The notes under the pieces were generated by a model. The model did not search any database and had not been told where the DNA came from. It worked only from the letters and a program-made list of their open reading frames with translations. A stretch of DNA of 64,000 nt, taken from contig NZ_CP024902.1 of assembly GCF_003330765.1 (NCBI RefSeq), positions 558,001 to 622,000 on the forward strand, written 5' to 3'. Both the position numbers and the translations under genes were made by a program. The stretch comes from Burkholderia pyrrocinia (GTDB lineage: Bacteria; Pseudomonadota; Gammaproteobacteria; Burkholderiales; Burkholderiaceae). Shown here piece by piece: positions 33,878 to 44,722 of this stretch; position 1 is the stretch's first letter; each line of letters starts with the position of its first letter.

Positions 33878-34486
33878 TCAGTGCGCGGCGGCCGCGAACC
33901 CGAGATAGCGTTGGTGCAGTGCATCGACCTGCGCGGCGAGCGCATCGGGCGTCGTTGCGTCGTTGACGATCACGTCGTCGGCCGCCGCAAGACGGGCTTC
34001 GCGCGTCGCCTGTCTCGCGATGATCGCTTCGACCTGCTCGCGCGTAAAGCCGTTGCGTTGCATCACGCGCGCGATCTGCGTGTCGACCGGGCAATCGACG
34101 ACGAGCACGCGATCGCTGCGCGACTTCCAGTTGCCTGACTCGACGAGCAGCGGCACGACGAACATCACGTACGGGCCCTTTGCTTCGCGAGCCTCGCGAT
34201 CGGTCTCCGCGCGGATCAGCGGATGCGTGATCGCTTCGAGGTGCCGGCGCGCATTGTCGTCGCTGAAGATCAGTGCACGCATCTTCGCGCGATCGAGCGA
34301 CCCGTTGGCGGCAACGAAGCCGAGGCCGAATGCCCGTTGGATCGCAGGCATCGCGAGGCCGCCCGGCGCGGTGATGCGGTGGGCAATCAGGTCGGTATCG
34401 ACAAGCGACGCGCCTCGGGCGGCGAACAGGTCGGCGACGGTCGTCTTGCCGCTGCCGATGCCGCCGGTGAGCCCTACTGCGAACAT
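33878..34486 (-). CDS. coaE: Dephospho-CoA kinase
   Basis: 202 residues, catalysing the last step of coenzyme A synthesis. The P-loop is [12 protein letters not shown] (residues 5-16), followed by the DTD motif (VDTDLIAH) and the lid region. It starts one base after the pilD stop, so it is in the pil operon; this pilD-coaE pairing is widespread. Confidence 0.96.
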   Translation of the reverse strand: MFAVGLTGGIGSGKTTVADLFAARGASLVDTDLIAHRITAPGGLAMPAIQRAFGLGFVAANGSLDRAKMRALIFSDDNARRHLEAITHPLIRAETDREAREAKGPYVMFVVPLLVESGNWKSRSDRVLVVDCPVDTQIARVMQRNGFTREQVEAIIARQATREARLAAADDVIVNDATTPDALAAQVDALHQRYLGFAAAAH

Positions 34487-34487
34487 G

Positions 34488-35399
34488 TCAGCCTCCGAGC
34501 GCCGAATAGAAAGGGGTGCCGAAAAACAGCGTCGCGACGCCGCCCGCCGCGAGGAACGGACCGAACGGAATCGGTTCCTCGAAGCGCATGCGGCCGCGCC
34601 AGGTCGCGACGAGCCCGACGATCGCGCCTGTTACTGCGGCGAACAGCACGACCTGCGGCAATGCGGCCCAGCCCATCCACGCGCCGAGCGCGGCAAGCAG
34701 CTTCAGGTCGCCGAAGCCGATGCCCTCGATGCCGCGCAACCATTTGAACAGCCAATAGATCGACCACAGGAACAGGTAGCCGGCCATTGCGCCGATCACG
34801 GCCGAGCGCAGCGACGTGAACGTGCCGCCGAGGTTCAGCACGAGCCCGGCCCAGAGGAGCGGCAGCGTCATCGAGTCGGGCAGGTAGCCTGTCCGGATAT
34901 CGATCGCGCTCATCGCAAGCAGCGCGGCGCACAGCGCGAAGGCGGCCAGCGCGGCGATGGTCGGGCCGAACGCCGCGAGCGAGCCGGCAGCGAGCAGCGC
35001 GCACGCGAGCTCGACGAGCGGATAACGGATGCCGATCGCGTGGCCGCAGTGCCGGCAGCGTCCGCGCAGCATCAGATAGCTGACGAGCGGGATGTTTTCC
35101 CACGCGCGCAGCACATGGCCGCAATGCGGGCATGCGCTGCGCGGGCGCCACAGATCGTAGCGCGGCGGATAACCGTCGTCGGGGGCGGCGCCCGCGTTGC
35201 CCGTCGCTTCGGCGATCTCGGCCCGCCAGGCGCGCTGCATCATCACGGGCAGCCGGTGCACGACCACGTTCAGGAAGCTGCCGATACAGAGGCCGATTAC
35301 GACCGCGAACGCATACTGCACCGCGGGCGGCAGCATCGCCAGCGCAAGCAGCGTGCTCTCGGGCGAATCGGGAACGGCGGACAGGGGCGCTGGCGTCAT
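34488..35399 (-). CDS. pilD: Prepilin peptidase / N-methyltransferase
   Basis: 303 residues, a polytopic inner-membrane aspartyl protease that cuts the prepilin leader and methylates the new N-terminus. Two CXXC pairs (Cys90/93 and Cys115/118) form the cytoplasmic zinc loop of the methyltransferase part. The catalytic aspartates lie in [11 protein letters not shown] and [15 protein letters not shown] at 35399 is used; a TTG three codons earlier is possible. Distance to pilC is 45 bp. Confidence 0.95.
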   Translation of the reverse strand: MTPAPLSAVPDSPESTLLALAMLPPAVQYAFAVVIGLCIGSFLNVVVHRLPVMMQRAWRAEIAEATGNAGAAPDDGYPPRYDLWRPRSACPHCGHVLRAWENIPLVSYLMLRGRCRHCGHAIGIRYPLVELACALLAAGSLAAFGPTIAALAAFALCAALLAMSAIDIRTGYLPDSMTLPLLWAGLVLNLGGTFTSLRSAVIGAMAGYLFLWSIYWLFKWLRGIEGIGFGDLKLLAALGAWMGWAALPQVVLFAAVTGAIVGLVATWRGRMRFEEPIPFGPFLAAGGVATLFFGTPFYSALGG

Positions 35400-35444
35400 G
35401 AGGCTCAAGGTTCGGACTAAAAGGCGACAGAATCGGTTGCGATG

Positions 35445-36650
35445 CTACACCACGTTGCCGAGCTGAAGGATGGGCAGGTACATCGCGATCACGAGGCCGC
35501 CGACGAGTGCGCCCAGTACGATCACGATCAGCGGTTCGCCGAGCGCGGCGAGCGTATCGAGACGCGTGTCGAGCTGGCGTTCGCACAGCGCGGCGATGTC
35601 GGCGAGCATCGTGTCGAGCGCGCCGGTTTCCTCGGCGACGGCGATCGGCTGCACGACGTCGTCCGGAAAGCAGCCGGCCGACTGCATCGCGTCGGCGAGA
35701 CGCGCGCCGCGCAGCACGCGTGCGGCGATATGCACGGTGGCGTGCTCGAACACCGGATGGCCGGCCGTGCGCTCGAGCGTGGCGAAGGCATCGGCGAGCG
35801 GCACGCCGGCGCCGAGCAGCGTCGCAAGCGAGCGGCACCAGCGTGCGACCGCGAACCGCCCGAGCGCGCTGCCCGCGAGCGGGGCGTGCAGCAGGCGCCG
35901 CGCGACCGCATGGCGCAGCGGTGGCGACCGCCGAAGCGCGTGATGTGCGGCAAGCCCGGCTGCCGCGGCACCGGCGACAAGTACACCGCCCCACGCCGAC
36001 AGCGCGGAGGACAGCGCGAGCAGTGCGCGGGTCGGCGCCGGCAGTGCGGCGCCGAAACCGTCGAAGATCTGCCGGAACGTCGGCACGACCCACACCATCA
36101 ACGCGGCCGAGATCGCGAGCGCGAACAGGATGACGGCCGCAGGATAGGCGAGCGCGGCCCGCAGCTTGCGCCACTGCGCGTCGGCGCGCTCGCGGTGTTC
36201 CGCGACCCGTGTCAGCACGATGCCGAGCGAGCCGGACGCTTCGCCGACCTCGATCAACTGGCGATACAGCGTGCCGAACTGCGATGGGTAGCATGCGAGC
36301 GCGTCGGCGAAGCGCCGGCCGCCGACGATCTCGCGGGCGAGACCCGCGGCGATGCGTGGCAGGCCGTCGCGCGTACGCGTACGCGCGAGCATCTCGAGCG
36401 ACGGCGCGAGCGGCAACCCGGCCTGCAGCAGGCTCGCGAGCTGGCGCGTGAAGCGCGTGACGTCCCGTGCGCCGGCCGCCGGCGGCCGGGCCGGCCCGCG
36501 GACGTCGAGCGACAGCACCGCGATGCCGTCGCGCGCGAGAGCGGTGCGCGCAGTTGCGGCGTCGAAGGCGATGACGATTCCGCGGCGCGGCGTGCCGTCG
36601 CGACGGCGGCCGCGCCATGCGAAGCGGGTTTCGCGCGGTGGCGTGCGCAT
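35445..36650 (-). CDS. pilC: Type IV pilus inner-membrane platform protein PilC
   Basis: 401 residues, the polytopic platform on which PilB and PilT act. Two T2SSF domains are visible (FTRQLASLLQAGLPLAPSLEML near residue 80 and RWCRSLATLLGAGVPLADAF near residue 270), each followed by hydrophobic helices; the final helix is LIVIVLGALVGGLVIAMYLP. ATG at 36650 lies just after the pilB stop, so they are coupled. Confidence 0.93.
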   Translation of the reverse strand: MRTPPRETRFAWRGRRRDGTPRRGIVIAFDAATARTALARDGIAVLSLDVRGPARPPAAGARDVTRFTRQLASLLQAGLPLAPSLEMLARTRTRDGLPRIAAGLAREIVGGRRFADALACYPSQFGTLYRQLIEVGEASGSLGIVLTRVAEHRERADAQWRKLRAALAYPAAVILFALAISAALMVWVVPTFRQIFDGFGAALPAPTRALLALSSALSAWGGVLVAGAAAAGLAAHHALRRSPPLRHAVARRLLHAPLAGSALGRFAVARWCRSLATLLGAGVPLADAFATLERTAGHPVFEHATVHIAARVLRGARLADAMQSAGCFPDDVVQPIAVAEETGALDTMLADIAALCERQLDTRLDTLAALGEPLIVIVLGALVGGLVIAMYLPILQLGNVV

Positions 36651-36652
36651 GC

Positions 36653-37930
36653 TCACGCCGCAGGTGTCGCGGCGACGGCTTCCGCGATGCTCGTCGTGCC
36701 GTCCCGGACGCGCGCGAATGCCGCATCGCGCAGGTTGCGCACGCCTTCGGCCGCCGCGCATCGCGCGAGTTCGCCGACGCTCGCCCGCGCGACGATGCAC
36801 TCCGCCAGCTCGGGCGATACCGGCATCGTTTGATGCAGGCCGATGCGGCCGCGATAGCCGATGCCATGACAGGCGGAACAGCCCCGCGCGACGAACGGCC
36901 GCCATCCGGCTGCCAGGGCCGCCGGGTCGCAGCCGGCTTCCCGCAGCACGCCTGCCGGTGCGTCCGAGTGCACGCGGCAGGCGGTGCACAGGCACCGGAC
37001 GAGACGCTGAGCGGTGACGAGGTGCAGCGCGGCCGCCAGATTGTACGGTGCGACGCCGATGTCGAGCAGCCGCGCGACGGCGGCCGGCGCGTCGTTCGTG
37101 TGCAGCGTCGACAGCACGAGATGGCCGGTCTGCGCAGCCTTGATCGCGACGTCGGCCGTCTCCGCATCGCGAATTTCGCCGACCATGATGATGTCCGGAT
37201 CCTGCCGCAACAGCGCACGCAGTGCCGTCGCGAAGGTGAGACCCGCCTTTTCGGCGACACCGACCTGGTTGATGCCGTCGAGCTGGATCTCGGCGGGATC
37301 CTCGACCGTGCAGACATTGTGCGCATCGCGATCGAGCATCTGCAGCGCGCAGTAGAGCGACAGCGTCTTGCCGCTGCCGGTCGGGCCCGTGACGAGCACG
37401 AGGCCATGCGGTGCGCGTATCGCGGCCTCCATCGCGGCCGCCTGCTGCGCGTCGAAGCCGAGGCGGGCGAGCGTGAGATCGGGCGGCATCGTTTCGAGGC
37501 GCCGCAGCACGAGCTTTTCGCCGAACAGCGTGGGCAGCGAACTGACCCGGTAGTCGCCGCGCGTGCCGCCGTCGATCGCGATGCGCAGCCTGCCGTCCTG
37601 CGGGAGCCGCCGCTCGGCGATGTCCATGCGCGCGAGTACCTTGATCCGCGTGACGAGCGCGTCGCGCAGATGAAAGGGCGGCCGCGCATGTTCGTGCAGC
37701 ACGCCGTCGATGCGCAGACGGATGCGCCAGCCGCCTTCGAACGGTTCGACGTGGATGTCGGACGCGTCGCGCACGCGTGCCGCGTGAAGCGTGTCGGTCA
37801 GCAGCCGCACGGCCGGTGCATCGTCGAGCTGGGCCGCATCGAGCGCGCGTGGTGCGGCGGTGGCCGACGCATCGGCGTGGGCGGGCGGCGGCTGCGTGCG
37901 CAGCGGCGCCCCGGGAGGAGGGAAATGCAT
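36653..37930 (-). CDS. pilB: Type IV pilus / type II secretion-type assembly ATPase
   Basis: 425 residues, a hexameric ATPase powering pilin polymerisation. Walker A is GPTGSGKT (182-189), the Asp box and Walker B (DPDIIMVGEIRD) and His box (LVLSTLHTNDA) follow, and a tetracysteine zinc site (CTAC ... CSAC) lies near the C-terminus. It is well short of the usual 560 or so residues: the N-terminal MshEN-like domain is missing, as in ComGA/HofB-type proteins. The ATG at 37930 is not certain, but the frame upstream loses codon bias. No pilin gene is adjacent. Confidence 0.88.
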   Translation of the reverse strand: MHFPPPGAPLRTQPPPAHADASATAAPRALDAAQLDDAPAVRLLTDTLHAARVRDASDIHVEPFEGGWRIRLRIDGVLHEHARPPFHLRDALVTRIKVLARMDIAERRLPQDGRLRIAIDGGTRGDYRVSSLPTLFGEKLVLRRLETMPPDLTLARLGFDAQQAAAMEAAIRAPHGLVLVTGPTGSGKTLSLYCALQMLDRDAHNVCTVEDPAEIQLDGINQVGVAEKAGLTFATALRALLRQDPDIIMVGEIRDAETADVAIKAAQTGHLVLSTLHTNDAPAAVARLLDIGVAPYNLAAALHLVTAQRLVRCLCTACRVHSDAPAGVLREAGCDPAALAAGWRPFVARGCSACHGIGYRGRIGLHQTMPVSPELAECIVARASVGELARCAAAEGVRNLRDAAFARVRDGTTSIAEAVAATPAA

Positions 37931-38013
37931 GTGAGCCGGCACGCTGGCCGCCTGTTGACCGTGACCTGCAGATGGTCGCGCGTCGCGGGCGGCGCCGGCA
38001 GTCGGCCGTTCGG

Positions 38014-39306
38014 CTAGCGCGTGGCGGCGCGTGCGGTGCGCGTGCCGCGCGGCTTGAAGAGCTTGACGGTGCGCACGGCCTGATCGTCGCTGCGCATGAC
38101 CTCGAGCATCACGTCGCCGATTTTCACGCACACGTCGTCTTCCGGAATTTCCTCGAGGATTTCGAGAATCAGCCCGTTCAGCGTCTTCGGCCCGTTGGTC
38201 GGCAGCTTCAGGTGCAGCCAGCGGTTCAGTTCGCGCAGCGGCATGCTGGCCGCGACGATGCATTCGCCGTTATCGTCCCAGCCGCCCGCACGCTCGCTGC
38301 GCGGCATCGACGTGGTGAATTCGCCGATCAGTTCCTCGATGATGTCTTCGGGCGTGACGAGCCCTTCGAGCTCGCCGTACTCGTTGACGACGAGCGCGGT
38401 ACGCTGCCGGGACTCCTGGAAATACTGGAGCTGCTGGACCACCGGCGTGCCCGACGGCACGTAGTACGGTTCGGCGAGCAGCGAGCGCAGCATGTCGCGG
38501 TCGAATTCCTGGTTGTGCAGCGCGGTGAGCGTCTTGCGCACGTGCAGCACGCCGAGCACCTTGTCGATGTCGCCTTCGTAGACGATCAGGCGGTTGTGGT
38601 AGCAGGTTTCGAGCTGATGCAGGACGTCGTCGAACGGCGCGTAGAAGTTGAGCGATTCGATCTGGCGGCGCGGCACCATCACGTCGTCGACCGTGATGTT
38701 CTCGAGGTCGAACAGGTTGAGCAGGATGCTGCGGTGCTTGGTCGGCATGAAACTGCTCGACTCGAGCACGATGGCCCGCAGCTCGTCGGGCGACATCCGC
38801 TGGTCGCGGCCCTTCTTCGTGTTGATGCGCAGCACCCACAGCACGCCGTTCGCGAGCGCGTTGACGAACCAGACGATCGGCTTGAACACGCGCATCAGCG
38901 GCGCGATCACGAGGCTCGCGGGCAGTGCGATGCGTTCGGGGAAGGTTGCGCCGACGATCTTCGGCGCGATTTCCGCGAACACGATGATCAGGAACGCGAC
39001 GATGCCGGTCGCGATCGACAGCGCGAGATTGTTGCGGCCGAACGTATGGAGCGCGAGCGACGTCGTCAGGACCGGGATGATCGTGTTGAACAGGTTGTTG
39101 CCGATCAGGATCACGCTGAGCAGCAGGTCAGTCCGCGTCAGCAGACCCTGCGTGGTTTTCGCGCCGAGCGCGCCCTGGCCGGCGAGATGCTTCAGCCGAT
39201 GGCGATTGAGCGCCATCATCGCGGTCTCGGAAATGGAAAAGAAGCTGGAACAGAGGAGAAGCAGGAAGACGGCGCCGATTTGCGCCCATAAGGGAATTTG
39301 GTCCAC
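38014..39306 (-). CDS. CorC/HlyC (CNNM-type) membrane protein
   Basis: 430 residues from a GTG start. An N-terminal DUF21/CNNM membrane domain has four helices (about 5-160: IGAVFLLLLCSSFFSISETAMMAL and following). Two CBS domains follow (about 205-330: DVMVPRRQI and VVNEYGELEGLVTPEDIIEELIGE), then a CorC_HlyC C-terminal domain. Relatives handle magnesium or cobalt efflux, but the substrate here is unknown. The next in-frame ATG upstream would add about 40 unlikely residues. It is separate from the pil operon by 83 bp. Confidence 0.88.
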   Translation of the reverse strand: MDQIPLWAQIGAVFLLLLCSSFFSISETAMMALNRHRLKHLAGQGALGAKTTQGLLTRTDLLLSVILIGNNLFNTIIPVLTTSLALHTFGRNNLALSIATGIVAFLIIVFAEIAPKIVGATFPERIALPASLVIAPLMRVFKPIVWFVNALANGVLWVLRINTKKGRDQRMSPDELRAIVLESSSFMPTKHRSILLNLFDLENITVDDVMVPRRQIESLNFYAPFDDVLHQLETCYHNRLIVYEGDIDKVLGVLHVRKTLTALHNQEFDRDMLRSLLAEPYYVPSGTPVVQQLQYFQESRQRTALVVNEYGELEGLVTPEDIIEELIGEFTTSMPRSERAGGWDDNGECIVAASMPLRELNRWLHLKLPTNGPKTLNGLILEILEEIPEDDVCVKIGDVMLEVMRSDDQAVRTVKLFKPRGTRTARAATR

Positions 39307-39408
39307 GCGTCGGAAAGGGCAGTGAAGGACAGGGATGGAGGGAATATAGCAGAGGCCGGCGACCGCGATGTGTCGTGCACGACACGATGGGCCCGCTGCG
39401 GCCGGACG

Positions 39409-39441
39409 AAAAAAAACCGTGCACACCGTGCACGGTTTTTT
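39409..39441 (-). terminator. Terminator of tRNA-Pro
   Basis: Stem CCGTGCAC / GTGCACGG with a 3-nt loop, A8 on the left and T6 on the right, so it can work in both directions. It begins eight bases after the tRNA 3' end on the minus strand. Confidence 0.9.
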
Positions 39442-39448
39442 AAAAATC

Positions 39449-39525
39449 TGGTCGGGGTGAGAGGATTCGAACCTCCGGCCTCTACGTCCCGAACGTAGCG
39501 CTCTACCAGGCTAAGCTACACCCCG
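39449..39525 (-). tRNA. proK: tRNA-Pro, anticodon CGG
   Basis: 77 nt including an encoded CCA. Acceptor arms CGGGGTG / CACCCCG pair perfectly. The anticodon arm is CTACG-TTCGGGA-CGTAG, giving CGG, and the T loop is GGTTCGAATCC. It reads codon CCG, heavily used in this GC-rich genome. The 180 bp between it and ispB (39526-39702) holds nothing I recognise. Confidence 0.97.
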
Positions 39526-39702
39526 ATTTTGACTCTTCCGATTTCGCAGTCTTCTTCAAGACCGCTGTTTCGTCGAGCAAGAACGTAACTATAACGACGT
39601 TTCTTCGAAAATGGAATACCTTGGAGAAGAAAATTTTCGAGACAGGTGATCGCCCCGTATCGATCGTGCGTCGTCGCGGCAGTGACGACGCACGCGACGC
39701 GC

Positions 39703-40698
39703 TTACGACTGCCGCGACGTCGAGTACGAGCACAGTGCGAGCAGGCTCTCCTTGTAGATCGAATCGGGGAACGCGGCGATCGCTGCCGCTGCCGCTTGCG
39801 CTTCCTGGCGGGCGCATTCGAGCGTGTGATCCAGCGCACCCGAGCGCGTGATCGCATCGAAAATCGTGTCGAAGCGATCGGTGCCGCCCTGTTCGATCGC
39901 CTCGCGCGCAAGCGCCGACTGTTCGGGCGTGCCGCGTTCGATCAGATAGATGAGCGGCAGCGTCGGCTTGCCTTCGCGCAGGTCGTCGCCGGCATTCTTG
40001 CCCATTGCCTCGACGGTGCCCGCGTAGTCGAGCCAGTCGTCCATGATCTGGAACGCGGTGCCGATCCGGCGGCCGTATTCGGCGGCGGCGGCCTCGGTCG
40101 GCGCATCGGCGCCCGAGAGCACCGCGCCCAGGCGCGCCGACGCCTCGAACAGCTTGGCTGTCTTGTAGCGGATCACCTGCATGTAACGCGTTTCGTCGAC
40201 GTCCGCGTCGTGCATGTTGAGGAGCTGCAGCACCTCGCCTTCGGAAATGATCGTCGTCGCTTCGGACAGGATCTCCATCACGCGCATCTTGCCGACGCCG
40301 ACCATCATCTCGAACGAGCGCGAATAGAGGTAATCGCCTACCAGCACGCTCGCCGCGTTGCCGAACAGCGCATTGGCCGTCTGGCGGCCGCGGCGCAGTT
40401 CGGATTCGTCGACGACGTCGTCATGCAGCAGCGTGGCCGTGTGGATGAACTCGACGACGGCGGCCAGCACGTGCCGCTGGTGCGACGTCTCGCCGAGCGC
40501 GCCGGCGACGAGCAGCAGCAACGCAGGGCGCAGCCGCTTGCCGCCCGCGCCGATGATGTACTCGGCGATCTGGTTGATCAGCAGCACGTCGGACGCGAGG
40601 CTTTGCCGGATAACGCGATTCACCTGCTCCATGTCGCTGGTGATCGGAGCGAGCAGGTGGGCGGCGCTGAGGGTGGGGGAGGCGGTGGACGACGACAT
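39703..40698 (-). CDS. ispB: Octaprenyl diphosphate synthase
   Basis: 331 residues, elongating farnesyl diphosphate to the C40 side chain of ubiquinone. GGKRLRP (52-58), the first aspartate-rich motif DDVVD (93-97) and the second motif DDWLDYAG near residue 221 are intact. It is divergent from rplU, as in E. coli. Product length is inferred from this conserved neighbourhood, and it complements coq7 in this window. Confidence 0.94.
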   Translation of the reverse strand: MSSSTASPTLSAAHLLAPITSDMEQVNRVIRQSLASDVLLINQIAEYIIGAGGKRLRPALLLLVAGALGETSHQRHVLAAVVEFIHTATLLHDDVVDESELRRGRQTANALFGNAASVLVGDYLYSRSFEMMVGVGKMRVMEILSEATTIISEGEVLQLLNMHDADVDETRYMQVIRYKTAKLFEASARLGAVLSGADAPTEAAAAEYGRRIGTAFQIMDDWLDYAGTVEAMGKNAGDDLREGKPTLPLIYLIERGTPEQSALAREAIEQGGTDRFDTIFDAITRSGALDHTLECARQEAQAAAAAIAAFPDSIYKESLLALCSYSTSRQS

Positions 40699-40824
40699 GA
40701 TGATGGAAATGGGTGATGCCGCGGATTATAAGTCGAATCCGAGATATCCCGGTCTGTCGGACGCGCCGCAGCCGCGATTTTGGCCGTCCGGCCGAGGCCG
40801 GTGAGCGGCAATCGTCGATCGGTT

Positions 40825-40853
40825 TTGACTCCGGTGCTAACCCCATGTATAAT
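40825..40853 (+). promoter_or_regulatory. rplU-rpmA promoter
   Basis: TTGACT (40825-40830), a 17-bp spacer and a perfect TATAAT (40848-40853). This is the best sigma-70 promoter in the window and leaves a leader of about 50 nt before rplU. Confidence 0.88.
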
Positions 40854-40908
40854 CACGTGTTTTCCGCGCGTGGTGTGCGGAAAAATTGGATCCAGAGTGA
40901 GGTTCTCA

Positions 40909-41220
40909 ATGTACGCGGTCATAAAAACCGGCGGCAAGCAGTACAAGGTTGCCGTTGGCGAAAAACTCAAAGTAGAACAGATACCGGCTGACATTGACGC
41001 TGAAATCACGCTCGACCAGGTTCTCGCAGTGGGCGAAGGCGAATCGATTAAGTTCGGTACGCCGCTGGTCAGTGGGGCTTCCGTCAAGGCCACCGTCGTG
41101 TCGCACGGTCGTCATGCCAAGGTCACCATCTTCAAGATGCGTCGCCGGAAGCACTACCAAAAGCACGGCGGCCACCGCCAGAACTACACTGAGCTGCGCA
41201 TCGACGCGATCAACGCGTAA
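40909..41220 (+). CDS. rplU: 50S ribosomal protein L21
   Basis: 103 residues, the same as E. coli L21. It starts [14 protein letters not shown] and contains the conserved [17 protein letters not shown] block that binds 23S rRNA. GAGTGAGG lies upstream of the ATG. First gene of the rplU-rpmA operon. Confidence 0.98.
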   Translation: MYAVIKTGGKQYKVAVGEKLKVEQIPADIDAEITLDQVLAVGEGESIKFGTPLVSGASVKATVVSHGRHAKVTIFKMRRRKHYQKHGGHRQNYTELRIDAINA

Positions 41221-41244
41221 GCGCCTCGGTAAAGGAGCAATCAG

Positions 41245-41508
41245 ATGGCACACAAAAAGGCAGGCGGCTCTTCCCGGAACGGCCGCGACTCCGAGTCGAA
41301 ACGTCTCGGCGTGAAAGTGTACGGCGGCCAGGCAATCAATGCCGGCGGCATCATCGTGCGTCAGCGCGGTACGCGCATGCACGCAGGCGAGAACGTCGGC
41401 ATGGGCAAGGATCACACCTTGTTCGCGCTGGTCGACGGTCACGTGAAGTTCGCGACGAAAGGCGCGGACAAGAAGCATCTGGTCATCGTCGTCCCGGCGG
41501 CTGCCTAA
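41245..41508 (+). CDS. rpmA: 50S ribosomal protein L27
   Basis: 87 residues, located near the peptidyl-transferase centre. It starts [20 protein letters not shown] with the typical basic, flexible N-terminus and [10 protein letters not shown] core. AAAGGAG precedes the ATG. A strong terminator follows. Confidence 0.98.
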
Positions 41509-41536
41509 TTCAGGCACCTACGGGCTTCGTAGCCGA

Positions 41537-41568
41537 AAGGCCCCGCAGTCTTCGCGGGGCCTTTTTTT
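41537..41568 (+). terminator. rplU-rpmA terminator
   Basis: Stem AAGGCCCCGC / GCGGGGCCTT with a 7-nt loop and a T tract, 28 bp after rpmA. Confidence 0.95.
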
Positions 41569-41692
41569 ATTTGGTCGCCGGGCGCATGTGCGTTCCGGCG
41601 ACCATCGCGCAACCGGCGTACGATCGGCCGAATGGCAGATTGTTCAAGCGCGCCGGCGCGCGGCACAATAGCGGAAATACTGGGCGGAGTGA

Positions 41693-42808
<1,116 letters not shown>

Positions 42809-42884
42809 GCGGTTTCGAGACGCGCCGGGCGAGGTCGCCGGGCGCCGTAGTTCAATCGCTATCAGATACAGGAAACAGCGCACG

Positions 42885-44003
42885 ATGCGTTCGATCATCG
42901 CGGATTCGAAGCGATTGGTGGTGAAGGTGGGTTCCAGCCTCGTGACCAACGACGGCAAGGGGCTCGATCATGCTGCAATCGGCCGCTGGGCGGCCCAGAT
43001 CGCCGCGCTGCGCGCTCAGGGCAAGGAAGTCGTGCTCGTCAGTTCCGGCGCGATCGCCGAAGGGATGCAGCGGCTCGGCTGGAGCAAGCGACCGCGGGAG
43101 ATCGACGAGTTGCAGGCCGCCGCCGCAGTCGGCCAGATGGGGCTCGCGCAGGTCTATGAGAGCCGCTTCACCGAGCACGACATTCGCACCGCGCAGATCC
43201 TGCTCACGCACGCCGACCTGGCGGACCGCGAGCGTTACCTGAATGCGCGCTCGACGCTGCTTACGCTGCTGCGGCTCGGCGTCGTGCCGATCATCAACGA
43301 GAACGACACGGTCGTCACCGACGAAATCAAGTTCGGCGACAACGACACGCTCGGCGCGCTCGTCGCGAACCTGATCGAGGGCGATGCGCTGATCATCCTG
43401 ACCGACCAGTCCGGGCTGTTCACGGCCGATCCGCGCAAGGATCCGAACGCGACGCTCATCGCGGAGGCCAATGCGGGCGCGCCGGAACTCGAGGCGATGG
43501 CCGGCGGTGCGGGCTCGAGCCTCGGCCGCGGCGGGATGCTGACGAAGATCCTCGCGGCGAAACGTGCGGCGCACAGCGGCGCGAATACCGTGATCGCGAG
43601 CGGCCGGGAGTCCGACGTGCTGGTGCGTCTGGCGACCGGCGAGGCGATCGGCACGCAGCTGATCGCACGTACCGCGCGGATGGCGGCGCGCAAGCAATGG
43701 ATGGCCGACCATCTGCAGGTGCGCGGCCATGTCGTGATCGACGCGGGTGCGGTCGAGAAGTTGACGGCCGGCGGCAAGAGCCTGTTGCCGATCGGCGTGA
43801 TCGGCGTGCAGGGCGCGTTCGCGCGCGGCGAGGTGATCGCGTGTGTCGGCCCGGACGGGCGCGAAGTGGCGCGCGGGCTCACGAACTACAGCAGCGCGGA
43901 GACAAAACTGATCCACCGCAAGCCGAGCGGCGAGATCGAGGCCGTGCTCGGCTACATGCTGGAGCCTGAACTGATCCATCGCGACAACCTCGTGCTGGTG
44001 TGA
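42885..44003 (+). CDS. proB: Glutamate 5-kinase
   Basis: 372 residues, the feedback-controlled first step of proline synthesis. The amino-acid kinase domain ([40 protein letters not shown]) runs to about residue 265, and a PUA domain forms the C-terminus. AGGAAA precedes the ATG. It follows obgE by 76 bp and ends at a hairpin terminator. Confidence 0.96.
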   Translation: MRSIIADSKRLVVKVGSSLVTNDGKGLDHAAIGRWAAQIAALRAQGKEVVLVSSGAIAEGMQRLGWSKRPREIDELQAAAAVGQMGLAQVYESRFTEHDIRTAQILLTHADLADRERYLNARSTLLTLLRLGVVPIINENDTVVTDEIKFGDNDTLGALVANLIEGDALIILTDQSGLFTADPRKDPNATLIAEANAGAPELEAMAGGAGSSLGRGGMLTKILAAKRAAHSGANTVIASGRESDVLVRLATGEAIGTQLIARTARMAARKQWMADHLQVRGHVVIDAGAVEKLTAGGKSLLPIGVIGVQGAFARGEVIACVGPDGREVARGLTNYSSAETKLIHRKPSGEIEAVLGYMLEPELIHRDNLVLV

Positions 44004-44034
44004 TCGCACGCCCCGGTTCCGGCGGTGAAATAGA

Positions 44035-44057
44035 AAAGCCCGCGTCAAGCGGGCTTT
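44035..44057 (+). terminator. proB terminator
   Basis: 9-bp stem AAAGCCCGC / GCGGGCTTT with a 5-nt loop. The T tract is short. It may also serve the converging lipoprotein gene. Confidence 0.75.
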
Positions 44058-44100
44058 GTTCATTGCGGCGGGACGGGCGGGCGGCCCGCACCGCGCGCCT

Positions 44101-44658
44101 TCAGCGCAACTGCGTCATCGCGGTGCGGTGAAACCGGATGTTCTCCAGGATCTGCTGGGTCGAGCCCTGCGGCATCTTGTTCGAGCAGAAGTAGTCCTGA
44201 TAGAGCGCAGAGTGGTAGGCGTTCAGCTCGCCGTTCTCGATGCGCCGCCAGTCGTTCTCGACCGTGCGGTCCCAGCCGTCGTGGTCCGAATTCAGGCCGG
44301 CGTACTGGCGCCATTCGTAGGTGTCGCAGCGGATGCCTTCGTAGTTCACGTTGCGTGCGCCGGCCGGGCTCGTGATGACGACGGCGTAGCGTACGACGCC
44401 ATCGGTGCCGACCGCGAGCGACTTCGCATCGACGAAGAACTTGAGTGGCGTGTTCTGTGACACGTTGAAAGGCAGCAGGTCGCCCGTTTGCGGCAACTGC
44501 GGTAGCGTATCGACCGCGTTTTCCTTCCAGGTTCCCTGACGGTCCAGCAGATACACGAACTCGCTGTCATCCTTATTGGTCGGCGTCTTCGAATTCGCGC
44601 AACCAGCCAGCGTGGCGGCCGCGGCAATCGATGCGAGCGCGATAGCAATCGCTTTCAA
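44101..44658 (-). CDS. CNP1-like family lipoprotein
   Basis: 185 residues from a TTG start. The signal peptide KAIAIALASIAAAATLAGC ends in a lipobox with Cys20 as the lipid anchor, so it should be outer-membrane or periplasmic. The body resembles the CNP1 (cryptic neisserial protein) family; function unknown. TTG at 44658 is chosen because GAGGA lies seven bases upstream and it gives a clean signal peptide; the only longer in-frame start puts 17 charged or bulky residues before it. Confidence 0.78.
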   Translation of the reverse strand: MKAIAIALASIAAAATLAGCANSKTPTNKDDSEFVYLLDRQGTWKENAVDTLPQLPQTGDLLPFNVSQNTPLKFFVDAKSLAVGTDGVVRYAVVITSPAGARNVNYEGIRCDTYEWRQYAGLNSDHDGWDRTVENDWRRIENGELNAYHSALYQDYFCSNKMPQGSTQQILENIRFHRTAMTQLR

Positions 44659-44722
44659 TATGCATTCCTCGTAAAAAAAGGGCGCGACACCAAGGTCGCG
44701 CCCGGTCATGCAGTCCGACTCG

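Noticed and set aside
34474..37689. A 1071-codon minus-strand frame across pilB, pilC and pilD
   Set aside because: It is a shifted frame over three well-supported genes and is a low-complexity Arg/Ala-rich product.
37931..38263. An N-terminal extension of PilB
   Set aside because: The frame is open but Arg/Ala-rich with no domain, and it overlaps the end of the CorC-like gene on the same strand; the ATG at 37930 is the better start.
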